The notes under the pieces were generated by a model. It did not search any database. It saw only the letters and a program-made list of their open reading frames with translations, and had not been told where the DNA came from. Positions 1 through 10,477 of a stretch of 64,000 bases of DNA are shown piece by piece; position 1 is the stretch's first letter; every line of letters begins with the position of its first letter. The stretch lies in NCBI RefSeq assembly GCF_042477335.2, contig NC_091249.1, positions 47,352,001-47,416,000 on the forward strand. The letters are read 5' to 3'. The position numbers and the translations under genes were made by a program. Origin of the DNA: Ovis canadensis (lineage: Eukaryota > Chordata > Mammalia > Artiodactyla > Bovidae).

Positions 1-1064
1 ATAGCTTTTCTTCCAAGGGGCAAGCATCTTTGAAATTTATGGCGGCAGTCACCATCTGCAGTAATTTTGGAGCCCCCCCAAAATACAGTCTCTCACAGTT
101 TCCATTGTTTCCCCATCTATTTGCCATGAAGTGATGGGACCGGATGCCATGATCTTAGTTTTCTGAATGTTGAGCTTTAAGCCAACTTTTTACTCTTCTC
201 TTTCACCAAGAAGCTCTTCAGTTCTTCTTTACATTCTGCCATAAGGGTGGTGTCATCTGCATTTCTGAGGTTATTGATATTTCTCCCAGCAATTTTGATT
301 CCAGCTTGTGCTTCATCCAGCCCAGCATTTTGCATGATGTACTCTGCATAGAAGTTAAATCAGCAGGGTGATAATATACAGCCTTGATGTACTCCTTTCC
401 CAATTTGAAATCAGTCTGTTGTTGCATGTCCCATTCTAACTGTTGCTTCTTGACCAGCAGATTTCTCAGGAGGCAGGTCAGGTCGTCTGGTATTCCCATC
501 TCTTTCAGAATTTTCCACAGTTTATTGTGAGTCACACAGTCAAAGGTTTTGGCATAGTCAATAAAGCAGATGTTTTTCTGGAACTCTCTTGCTTTTTTGA
601 TGACGCAGAGGATGTTGGCAATTTGATCTCTGGTTTCTCTGCCTTTTCTAAATCCAGCTTGAACATCTGGAAGTTCATGGTTCACATACCGTTGAAGACT
701 GGCTTGGAGAACTCTAAGCATTACTTTGCTAGCATGTGAGATGAGTGCAATTGTGCAATATTTGAACATTCTTTGGCATTACCTTTCTTTGGGATTGGAA
801 TGAAAACTGACCTTTTCCAGTCCTGTGGCCAATGCCAAGTTTTCCAAATTTGCTGGCATATTGCGTGCAACACTCTAAAAGCATCATTTAAGATCTGAAA
901 TAGCTCCACTGGAATTCCATCACCTCCACTAGCTTTGTTTAGAGTGATATTTTCTAACGCCCACTTGACTTCGCATTCCAGGATGTCTGGCTCCAGGTGC
1001 GTGATCACACCATCGTGGTTATCTGGGTCATGATCTTTTTTGTATAGTTCTGTGTATTCTTGCT
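1..1064 (-). mobile_element. BovB (RTE) retrotransposon fragment A
   Basis: Minus-strand BovB sequence cut by the left window edge and ending at about 1064 where L1-like sequence starts. It holds decayed reverse-transcriptase sequence: the fingers (SVFIPIPKKGNAKECSN), motif A (CFIDYAKTFDCV) and a mutated motif C in which YADD reads NADD (near 265-280). Several frameshifts and stops break the frame. It is more diverged than copies B and D. The missing 3' end would lie to the left of the window. Confidence 0.9.
218..1008 (-). pseudogene. Decayed BovB reverse transcriptase (copy A)
   Basis: Two overlapping broken frames, 721-1008 and 218-769, represent the middle of the BovB reverse transcriptase. 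The catalytic YADD motif has lost its tyrosine (NADD), and the sequence between motifs A and C is frame-shifted. No functional product is expected. Confidence 0.85.
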
Positions 1065-1610
1065 TGCTGCTTCAAGACAGCGGAGGAATAGGATGGGGAG
1101 ACCACTTTCTCCCCTACAAATTCATCAGAAGATCATTTGAATGCTGAGCAACTTCCACAAAACAACTTCTGAATACTGGCGGAGGATACCAGGCACCCAG
1201 AAAGGCACCACATTCTCTTCAAAAGGAGGTAGGAGAAAATTGAAAACACAAAACGAGAGATGAAAGAGTTAGGGACAGAGACCTGTCCTGGGGAGGTGTC
1301 GTGAAGGAGGAGAAGTTTCTACACAGTAGGAAAACCTCTCACAGGTAGGTCTATGGGGAGTTTTGGATTCTCAGAGGGCAACATAACCGGGAGAGAAAAG
1401 ACAAAACAAAACCACAGAAAACACACCTAACCGCAACTGCGGAAAATTGAACTTTCCCAAGAAAGGCTCCAACCACGAAAGGCACAGCTGGCCTGCTCAC
1501 AGAACACAGGATTGAGTGGATACCAAAGGAGAACCAGCTGGCTCCATACCAGCCCCTCCCTGCCCAGAGGCAGAGAGGCAGGCTTGCAACAGCCAGAACC
1601 AGAAGGTGAG
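1065..1610 (+). mobile_element. Orphan 5' end of a ruminant L1 (L1-BT type)
   Basis: The purine-rich, moderately GC-rich segment with AGCGGAGGAATAGG near its start, then GGGGAGACCACTTTCTCC and GATCATTTGAA, matches my memory of the 5' leader of cattle L1. No L1 body follows: BovB copy B starts abruptly at 1611 with its tail. It may be a 5' piece separated from the rest by rearrangement or by the BovB insertion. No protein can be assigned. Confidence 0.6.
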
Positions 1611-1636
1611 TTCAGTTCAGTTCAGTTCAGATCAGT

Positions 1637-4484
1637 TCAGTTGCTCAGTTGTGTCCGACTCTTTGCAACCCCATGAATCTCAGCACGCCAGGCCTCACTG
1701 TCCATCACCAACTCCCGGAGTTCACTCAGACTCACGTCCATTGAGTCCGTGATGCCATCCAGCCATCTCATCCTCTGTCGTCCCCTTCTCCTCCTGTCCC
1801 CAAACCCTCCCAGCATCAGAGTCTTTTCCAATGAGTCAACTCTTTGCATGAGGTGGCCAAAGTACTGGAGTTTCAGCTTTAGCATCATTCCTTCCAAAGA
1901 AATCCCAGGGTTGATCTCCTTCAGAGTGGACTGGTTGGATCTCCTTGCAGTCCAAGGGACTCTCAAGAGTCTTCTCCAACACCACAGTTCAAAAGCATCA
2001 ATTCTTCGGCACTCAGCCTTCTTCACAGTCCAACTCTCACATCCATACATGACCACAGGGAAAACCATAGCCTTGACTAGGCGGACCTTTGTTGGCAAAG
2101 TAACGTCTCTGCTTTTGAATATACTATCTAGGTTGGTCATAACTTTTCTTCCAAGGAGTAAGCATCTTTTAATTTCATGGCTGCAGTCACCATCTGCAGT
2201 GATTTCGGGGCCCCAAAAAATAAAGTCTGACACTGTTTCCACTGTTTCCCCATCTCTTTCCCAGGAAGTGATGGGACCAGATGCCATGATCTTCGTTTTC
2301 TGAATGTTGAGCTTTAAGCCAACTTTTTCACTCCCCTCTTTCACTTTCATCAAGAGGCTTTTTAGTTCCTCTTCACTTTCTGCCATAAGGGTGGTGTCAT
2401 CTGCATATCTGAGGTTATTGACATTTCTCCCGGCAATCTTGATTCCAGATTGTGTTTCTTGCGGTCCAGCATTTCTCATGATGTACTCTGCATAGAAATT
2501 AAATAAGCAGGGTGACAATATACAGCCTTGACGTACTCCTTTTCCTATTTGGAACCAGTCTGTTGTTCCATGTCCAGTTCTAACTGTTGCTTTCTGACCT
2601 GCATACAGATTTCTCAAGAGGCAGGTCAGGTGGTCTGGTATTCCCATCTCTTTCAGAATTTTCCACAGTTTATTGTGATCACACACTGTGATGCACACAG
2701 TTTATTGTGATGTCAAAGGCTTTGGCATAGTCAATAAAGCAGAAGTAGATGTTTTTCTGAAACTCTCTTGCTTCTTCCATGATCCAGCAGATGTTGGCAA
2801 TTTGATCTCTGGTTCCTCTGCCTTTTCTAAAACCAGCTTGAACATCAGGGAGTTCACAGTTCACATATTGCTGAAGTCTGGCTTGGAGAATTGTGAGCAT
2901 TACTTTACCAGCATATGAGATGAGTGCAATTGTGCGGTAGTTTGAGCATTCTTTTGCATTGCCTTTCTTTGAGATGGGAATGAAAACTGACTTTTTCCAG
3001 TCCTGTGGCCACTGCTGAGTTTTCCAAATTTGCTGGCATATTGAGTGCAGCACTTTCACAGCATCATCTTTCAGGATTTGAAACAGCTCAACTGGAATTC
3101 CATTTCCTCCACTAGGTTTGTTCATAGTGATGCTTTCTAAGGCCCACTTGACTTCACATTCCAAGATGTCCGGCTCTAGATTAGTGATCACATCATCATG
3201 ATTATCTGGGTCGTGAAGCTCTTTTTTGTACAGTTCTTCCATGTATTCTTGCCACCTCTTCTTAATATCTTCTGCTTCTGTTAGGTCCAGACCATTTCTG
3301 TCCTTTATCGAGCCCATCTTTGCGTGAAATGTTCCCTTGGTATCTCTCATTTTCTTGAAGAGATCTCTAGTCTTTCCCATTCTGTTGTTTTCCTCTATTT
3401 CTTTGCATTGATCGCTGAAGAAGGCTTTCTTATCTCTTGTTGCTATTCTTTGGAACTCTGCATTCAGATGCTTATATCTTTCCTTTTCTCCTTTGCTTTT
3501 CGCCTCTCTTCTTTTCACAGCTATTTGTAAGGCCTCCCCAGACAGCCATTTTGCTTTTTTGCATTTCTTTTCCATGGGGATGGTCTTGATCCCTGCCTCC
3601 TGTAAAATGTCATGAATCTCATTCCATAGTTCATCAGGCACTCTATCTATCAGATCTAGACCCTTAAATCTATTTCTCACTTCCACTGTATAATCATAAG
3701 GGATTTGATTTAGGTGATACCTGAATGGTCTAGCAGTTTTCCCTACTTTGTTCAATTTAAGTCTGAATTTGGTAATAAGGAGTTCATGATCTGAGCCACA
3801 GTCAGCTCCTGGTCTTGTTTTTGTTGACTGTATAGGGCTTCTCCATCTTTGGCTGCAACGAATATAATCAATCTGATTTCGGTGTTGACCATCTGGTGAT
3901 GTCCATGTGTAGAGTCTTCTCTTGTGTTGTTGGAAGAGGGTGTTTGCTATGACCAGTGCATTTTCTTGGCAAAGCTCTATTAGTCTTTGCCCTGCTTCAT
4001 TCTGTATTCCAAGGCCAAAGTTGCCTGTTACTCCAGGTGTTTCTTGACTTCCTACTTTTGCATTCCAATCCCCTAGAATGAAAAGGACATCTTTTTTGGG
4101 TGTTAGTTCTAAAAGATCTTGTAGGTCTTCATAAAACAGTTCAACTTCAGTTTCTTCAGAGTTACTGGTTGGGGCATAGACTTGGATAACTGTGATACTG
4201 AATGGTTTGCCTTGGAGAAGAAGAGAGATCATCCTGTCGTTTTTGAGATTGCATCCAAATACTGCATTTCAGACTCTTCTGTTGACCATGATGGCTACTC
4301 CATTTCTTCTGAGGGATTCCTGCCTGCAGTAGTAGATGTAATGGTCATCTGAGTTTAATTCACCCATTCCAGTCCATTTTAGTTTGCTGATTCCTAGAAT
4401 GTCTAGGCCACCCTTGCCATCTCTTGTTTGACCACTTCCAATTTGCCTTGATTCATGGACCTGACATTCCAGGTTCCTATGCAA
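1637..4484 (-). pseudogene. BovB endonuclease/reverse transcriptase, broken (copy B)
   Basis: BovB encodes one protein of endonuclease plus reverse transcriptase that nicks DNA and copies its own RNA at the nick. The frames 4269-4484 and 2679-4232 carry the endonuclease, with DWNAKVGS and the catalytic SDHELL motif, and the start of the polymerase (NYRTIALIS, QAGFRKGRG). The frame 1637-2698 holds [20 protein letters not shown] and the C-terminal WKILKEMG and [14 protein letters not shown] segments. The break at 2665-2712 is a 32-nt tandem repeat that shifts the frame; another break separates the endonuclease N-terminus near 4235-4270. Active-site residues are otherwise kept. Confidence 0.85.
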
Positions 4485-4899
4485 TATTGGTTTTTACAGC
4501 ATCAGATCTTGCTTCTATCACCAGTCACATCCACAAGTGGGTACTGTTTTTGCTTTGGCTTCATCCCTTCATTCTTTCTGGAGTAATTTCTCCACTGATC
4601 TCCAGTAGCATATTGGGCACCTACTGACCTGGGGAGTTCCTCTTTTGGTATCCTATCATTTTGCCTTTTCATACTGTTCATGGGGTTCTCAAGGCAAGAA
4701 TACTGAAGTGGCTTGCCATTCCCTTCTCCAGTGGACCACATTCTGTCAGGCCTCTCCACCATAACCCACCCATCTTGGGTTGCCCTGCAGGCATGGCTTG
4801 GTTTCATTGAGTTAGACAAGGCTGTGGTCCTAGTGTGATTAGATTGACTAGTTTTCTGTGAGTATGGTTTCAGTGTCTGCCCTCTGATGCCCTCTTGCA

Positions 4900-5395
4900 A
4901 CACTTACCATCTTAGTTGGGTTTCTCTTACCTTGGCATGGGGTATCTCTTCATGGCTGCTCCAACAAAGCACAGCCGCTGTTCCTTACCTTGGACGAGGG
5001 GTATCTCCTTACCGCCGCCATTCCTGACCTTCAACGTGGGATGGCTCTTCTAGGCCCTCCTGTGCCTTCACAGCCACCACTCCTCAGGTTGCTTCTCCCA
5101 GCTGCTGGCCCTGGCCTCGGGCTTGGGGTGGCTCCTCAAGGTCACCACCCCTGGCCTCGGGCATGAGGTGGCTTCTCTTGGCCGCCCCTGATCTCGGACG
5201 CAGGGTGTCTCCTCCCGGCCGCCCCTGACCTCAGACGCAGGGTAGCTCTTCTCGGCCGTTCCTGCGCCGTCGCAGCCTGTCGCCCTAGGCCGCTGCACCT
5301 GACCTAGTACGTGGGGTATCCCCTCTCGGCCGTGCTTAATGAGCTGGCCCGCAGCCGCCTGGGCCTAGTGAGCCGGCCCGCAGCCGCGCTGCTAC
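4900..5395 (-). repeat. GC-rich modular BovB leader
   Basis: At least seven degenerate modules of about 38-60 bp repeat along the plus strand: a GACCTCGGACG-like block, then GGGGTATCTCCTC, then GGCCG. Examples begin near 4927, 4985, 5027, 5110, 5148, 5189, 5227 and 5298. CpG is frequent in an otherwise CpG-poor window. In the minus-strand element this is the 5' leader, where the internal promoter is expected. Confidence 0.7.
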
Positions 5396-6238
5396 AATCT
5401 CAGTCCCAGAGAAGGCATCTTCCACCAAACTGTGAGCAGGCTCCCAGCTTCTAACCACATCACCCTGAGATCACGTATGGCTGATTTCACCAGAAGAGTC
5501 ACAGCCTGAGATCAGCTCTCCAGAGGAGACATACAGCACACCTGAGATGGAAGCCAAGCAGCCAGGACCAGGGAGGTGATTAATATGCAGGGCGCACCTG
5601 GGAGCATGTGCTTGCCAAGCACCTGGTCGCCTGAGCTGCTCAACCCTGGAAAGGGCATGAAAGGCATACCCAGCTCACAGAGACTGATCCAGAACTGTTT
5701 CTGAGTGTCTCTTGAGGAGGTACGCATCAGCAGTGGCCTGCCACAGGGGCTCTGGGTGCAGACTCGGGTACGGCATAAGCCCTCTTGGAGGAGGTCGCCA
5801 TTAACCCCACCATACATCCACAGAACTTACAGAGGACTGGGGAAACAGACTCTTGGAGGGCACAAACAAAACCCTGTGAGCACCAGGACCCAGGAGAAAG
5901 GAGCAGTGACCCTCACAGGTGACTGACTCAGACTTGCCCGTGAGTGTCCAGAAGTATCCAGGGGAGGCGTGGGTTGGTGGTGGCCTGCTTCAGCATCAGA
6001 GGCACTGAGGGCAGAGTGTGTGCATGGGATCTTTTGAAGGAGGTGACCATTATTTTCATTACCTCCACCATAGTTTAGCCTCAGGTCAAGCAACAGGAGG
6101 AAACACAGCCCCACCAATAAACAGAAAATTGGATTAAAGATTTACTGAACATGGCTCCGCCCATCAAAACAAGACCCAGTTTCCCCCTCGGTCAGTCTCT
6201 CCTGTCAAGAAGCTTCCACAAGCCTCTTATACTTCTCC
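5396..6238 (+). mobile_element. Unassigned leader- or LTR-like repeat ahead of BovB copy C
   Basis: About 840 bp continues directly into BovB copy C but is unlike the leaders of copies B and D. It contains two diverged copies of a unit of about 240 bp: GACTGATCCAGAACTG with GTGGCCTGCCACAGG, GGAGGTCGCCATTA and CCCACCATA (from 5682), and GACTGACTCAGACTTG with GTGGCCTGCTTCAGC, GGAGGTGACCATTA and CTCCACCATAG (from 5921). I recognise it as a common bovine repeat but cannot say whether it is an LTR, an L1 leader or a variant BovB leader. Confidence 0.5.
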
Positions 6239-7843
6239 ATCAGAGGGCAGACAGAATGAAAACCACCATCACAGAAAACTAACCAAACTGATCACATGGA
6301 CCACAGCCTTATCTAGCTCAATGAAACTATGAGCCATGTCTTGTAGAGCCACCCAAGACGTACAGGTCACGATGTAGAATTCTGACAAAATGTGGTTCAC
6401 CGGAGAAGGGAATGGCAACCCACTTCAGTATTCTTGCCTTGAGAACCCCATAAGCAGTATAAAAAGGCAAAAAGATGAACTCCCCAGGTCGGTAGGTGCC
6501 CAATATGCAACTGGAGAAGAGTGGCGAAATAACTTCAGAAAGAATGAAGAGACAAAGCAAAAATAGCACCCAGCTGTGGATGTGACGCATGATGGAAGTA
6601 AAGTTCAATGCTGTAAAGAGCAATACTGCATAGGAACCTGGAATGTTAGGTCCATGAATCAAGGCAAATTGGAAGTGGCCAAACAGGAGATGGCAGGAGT
6701 GAACATCGACATTTTAGGAATGCGTGAACTGAAATGGACTGGAATGGGTGAATTTAACTCAGATGACCATTATATCTACTACTATGGGCAGGAATCCCTT
6801 AAAAGAAATGGAGTAGCCATCATAGTCAACAAGAGTCAAACAAGAGTCCAAAATGTGGTACTTGGATGCAATCTCAAAAATGACAGAATGATCTCTGTTC
6901 ATTTCTAAGGCAAACCATTCAATATCACAGTACTCCAAGTCTATGCCCCAACCAGTAATGCTGAAGAAGCTGAAGTTGAACGTTCTATGAAGACCTACAG
7001 GACCTTCTAGAACACCCAAAAAAGGTCCTTTTCATTATAGGGAACTAGAATGCAAAAATAGGAAGTCAAGATACCTGGAGTTACAGGCATATTTGGCCTT
7101 GGAGTACAGAATGAAGTAGGGCAAATGCTAAGAGTTTTCCCAAGAAAATGCACTGGTCATAGCAAACACCCTCTTTCAACAACACATGGACAGCACCAGA
7201 TGGTCAGTACTGAAATCAGATTATATTCTTTGCAGCCAGAGATGGAGAAGCTCTATACAGTCAGCAAAAACAAGACCAAGAGCTGACTGTGGCTCACATC
7301 ATGAACTCCCTATTGCTAAATTCAGACTTAAATTGAAGAAAGGAAAACCACTAGACCAAGTAGGTATGACCTAAATCAAATCCCTTACGATTATACAGTG
7401 AAAGTGACAAACAGATTCAAGGGATTAGATCTGATAAAGTGCCTGAAGAACTATAAATGGAGGTTTGTGACATTGTACAGGAGGCAGTGATCAAGATCAC
7501 CCCCAAGAAAAAGAAATGCAAAAAGGCAAAATGGTTGTCTGATGAGGTGTTACAAATAGCTGAGAAAAGAAGAGAAGCAAAAGGCAATGGAGAAAAGGAA
7601 AGATACACAAATTTGAATGCAGAATTCCAAAGAATAGCCAGGAGAGATAAGAAAGCCTTCCTCAGCAATCAATGCAAAAAAATTGAGGAAAACAATAGAA
7701 TGGGAAAAGACTAGCAATCTCTTCAAGAAAATTAGAGATACCAAGGGAACATTTCATGCAAAGATGAGCACAATAAAGGACAGAAATGGTATGGACCTAA
7801 CAGAAGCAGAAGATATTAAGAAGAGGTAGCAAGAATAACTTAG
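6239..7843 (+). mobile_element. BovB (RTE) fragment C, 3'-truncated
   Basis: Plus-strand BovB from the conserved CATCAGAGGGCAGAC start of the common region through the endonuclease and linker. It stops at about 7843, just before a pure G tract, so the polymerase is absent. It resembles the NAEEAEVE/PKKKK lineage rather than copies B and D (NSEETEVE/PMEKK), so it is a different subfamily or age. Confidence 0.85.
6576..7714 (+). pseudogene. Broken BovB endonuclease domain (copy C)
   Basis: The endonuclease start is readable in 6576-6908 (CIGTWNVRSMNQGKLEV, LKWTGMGEFNSDDHYIYY). A stop at 6906 and several small deletions follow; the SDHELL motif reads SHHELP near 7290-7305, so a catalytic aspartate is lost. 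The linker (KKCKKAKWLSDE) is readable in 7457-7714. No functional product is expected. Confidence 0.85.
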
Positions 7844-7850
7844 AGGTGGC

Positions 7851-7876
7851 GGGGGCGGGGGGGGGGGGGGGGGGGG
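7851..7876 (+). repeat. G-tract with 20 uninterrupted Gs
   Basis: GGGGG, one C, then 20 G in a row (7857-7876) directly after the truncated end of BovB copy C. Such a tract can form a G-quadruplex and is prone to length change. It could also be partly a sequencing or assembly artefact. Confidence 0.9.
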
Positions 7877-8376
7877 AAGAGCCCAAAAGGTGGAGCCAAG
7901 AGCTCTGAAGAAATACTTGCAGGGGACAGGATTACTTAAGAAATTGGTGACAGGTACCCACCTAACTTTCAGAATCCTTCTGGACCAGAGACCATCATAT
8001 GAATGTTACTTCTCATCTTTTAGAATGGGAGATAGCTACTCTCTCTGTCTCACCATTGTATGTTTCACAGACAGGAGGCCCATAACTTGCCTCATTACTT
8101 CATGGGTCTTTAAACTGAGAAGTACTATACTTAAGGAAACTCATGTAAGGAGCCACATATACACCTGAACCTCATTTAGATGAGATCTTGGGGGTTCAAA
8201 AGCCTAACTCTGATGCAGTAATAGGATAAAAACACTGCGGAGTTTTTGCATATGGGAGGAATATAGATTTTAAAACTTTAAAAACACATATCCTGGGCTG
8301 ATAACATTGTACTGCTTAGATTCTGTTACAAAGGTCATACCTATATACCAAGCAATCAATTGTACAGGAGTTAGGA
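7877..8376 (+). other. Unassigned old repeat-like sequence
   Basis: No gene is visible. The stretch from about 8120 to 8270 (TGAACCTCATTTAGATGAGA, GATGCAGTAATAGGAT, TTTGCATATGGGAGGA) has the style of an old mammalian LTR or MER repeat, but I cannot name the family. Confidence 0.3.
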
Positions 8377-8562
8377 TCTCAAATGAAGGAAATGGTAACC
8401 CACTCCAGTATTCTTGCCTGGAGAATTCCATGGACAGAGGAGCATGGTGGGCTACAGTCCATGGGGTCACAAAGAGTCAGACACAACTGAGTGACACACA
8501 CACACACACACTCACACACACACAAGGGTCACAAAGAGTTAGATATGACCGAAGTGACTTAG
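8377..8562 (+). mobile_element. Bov-tA type SINE with internal CA repeat
   Basis: Carries the BovB-derived SINE body (CCCACTCCAGTATTCTTGCC, GGAGAATTCCATGGACAG, GGGTCACAAAGAGTCAGACA). An AC microsatellite at 8494-8524 is followed by a second partial copy of the GGGTCACAAAGAGT end. Confidence 0.85.
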
Positions 8563-10454
8563 CATGACACACGTTAAGGCATTTCCACTGCGGAAAGAAA
8601 CGAGTTTTAACACCAAACTGTTTCACTCATCATATTTGCAGTGAGAGAATATTAAGAAACTTTTCTTGTTCTAAGGAGCCTTGTGAAATAATGTTATACT
8701 CCAACTTGGCATTAGCTCCCTGAATTATAGACCACAGATGTTCAGGCGACAACCAAGCAAGCAGAAGGGGAAAAAAAGTCATGAAAAACTCCAAACATTT
8801 AGGTTTGAAAATAGCAAAAGCCATACAGATTTTTAAGACTGACAGGTACATTTAAGTCATCTATATTCAACTTTTTTCAAGTACTCTGAAGGACAACATT
8901 GTAACCTTTCTACTAAAGTAACATCAAACACCACAAATATCTTTCAACAATTCCAAGAAGAATATTCCGAAAACAACACCACTTCACTCAACAAATCAGT
9001 CGTCAAAGTCCTATCTGGTATGAAAACACAGCTTTTCTTCACCAACACATACATGACTATTTCTGCTATTGTGTTACCAAGCAGGGTTTAAAGGCATTTA
9101 GAAAAGTATTATCTCCTTCTTCCTTCCATGTTAGAGTCTTGCTTCACATGTATTCTTTCATATATATTTCTATGTCCCTATAATGCACACTAAAACTAAA
9201 GACTAAAAAAATCTGAAACATAGGATATAACACCTTTTACTTTGAAATTTTTTTCTTGCCAACTTTTTTCAGATGAACTGATACAATTCTAACAATTTTT
9301 TGAAAAAAGAGAATATTCTGTTGTATGGATTACCAAAATTTATGCCACAATTTACCCATGAATTAACATTGAGATTTGTCTCAATAAACATCTGTATACA
9401 TATATTTTTATGCATAGGTATTTTTATTGTAAAGGATAATTTCCCAAAAGATTGCTCAGTGAAAGTATGTTTTTCAGTCTTATATATGTATCTACATGAC
9501 TTTGTAACAGTTTAGTTCTGCCAGCAATGTTTCACTGTGCTCACTTCCTTGCATCTTCACCAAACTGAAGCCACTGTTTTGACTTTATTCTAATTTGATG
9601 GATGAACAGTGGTATCACATTGTTGTTGTTGTTTTTTAACATTCTTTGCACTCTTGGTGAGGATGAACATATTTGTGCTTGGTGTGGTTATTTTCCCATT
9701 ATTATCATTTTAAAATTCTCTTTGTATTAGGAGCATTAAATTTTCCCTATATACTATACATATATTTCTTGTCTACCTGTTCTTTGGATTGTAGTGTCTT
9801 GCAATATAACATTTAAACTTTTTGTTTAGTAAAATATATCCTTCTGGGTTGTCAACACTGTTATGAAAAGATCATCACCACTTTAATGTTGTATAAGGAT
9901 TTTCTTTAAGTTCTGATCGTTGAGACCAGTTGGAGAAATTCTGCAGTGGTTTTATAAAAAAAAAAATTTTAAGGAGAAATGAATGAATTGGGGCAAGACA
10001 AAGAGAGCCAGAAAGGATGATAGAATTGACTGTCCCATGATTCTACATTAAAAAAAAAAACAAACACAACGCTACATTTTAGAAAATGAGGCTCACAGTG
10101 TGGTTAATTCTTCTACCCTTACAAAGCCTCATTCTCAGAAAACACACAATTTAAAAAATGTAATTTGTATCCACTCCATTAGTGTGGATAAAATTTTACA
10201 TATATGTACATCATTTTTTACTTAAGCATACATTCCAACTACCTTTACCATTTTATTCTCACCTTTTTTGCATAATGCTTACTCATAAAGTTAAAAAGAC
10301 TATAGAAAAGGAACACCAGGGAATCTGGGAAAATTATGTAATTCTTCCTACATTAACCAAATACAAATACAGAAATTCTCCTATTTAAAATGTCACATAT
10401 ACTTAAATCAACTAAAGTGGCATAACTATTAAAACAATAGCATGCTTAAAAAAA
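8563..10454 (+). other. Intergenic sequence downstream of DMXL1
   Basis: AT-rich sequence without a recognisable gene. The part from about 9280 to 9930 resembles the 3' region of a very old L1 on the minus strand (spaced phrases such as GCATCTTCACCAA and TCTTTGGATTGTAGTG). A-tracts lie at 9957-9966 and 10048-10060. Confidence 0.4.
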
Positions 10455-10471
10455 AAGTCACTGCATGATTG

Positions 10472-10477
10472 TTTATT
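10472..10477 (-). terminator. DMXL1: Predicted poly(A) signal AATAAA of DMXL1
   Basis: Read on the minus strand, AATAAA is followed by CAATCATGCAGTGA and then by a run of Ts. This is the standard order of signal, cleavage zone and U-rich downstream element. Cleavage would fall near 10455-10462. Other AATAAA copies upstream lack such a clear U-rich element. Confidence 0.5.

Larger units (their letters stand above)
1611..5395 (-). mobile_element. Near full-length BovB (RTE) element B
   Basis: On the minus strand the order is GC-rich modular leader (about 4900-5395), apurinic-type endonuclease, reverse transcriptase, and 3' end with a (TTCAG)n tail on the plus strand at 1611-1630. At almost 3.8 kb it spans the whole element. 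It lies between an L1 5' fragment on the tail side and an unrelated leader-like segment on the head side. The coding frame is broken at least twice. Confidence 0.9.

Noticed and set aside
1516..1752. 78-codon plus-strand open frame spanning the L1 leader and BovB tail
   Set aside because: It crosses two unrelated repeats; no gene structure.
8270..8567. Opposite-strand open frames across the Bov-tA at 8.4 kb
   Set aside because: The same peptide-like phrases (LEYSCLENSMDRGAWW-type and their antisense) recur at every Bov-tA or BOV-A2 copy, so they are SINE translations.
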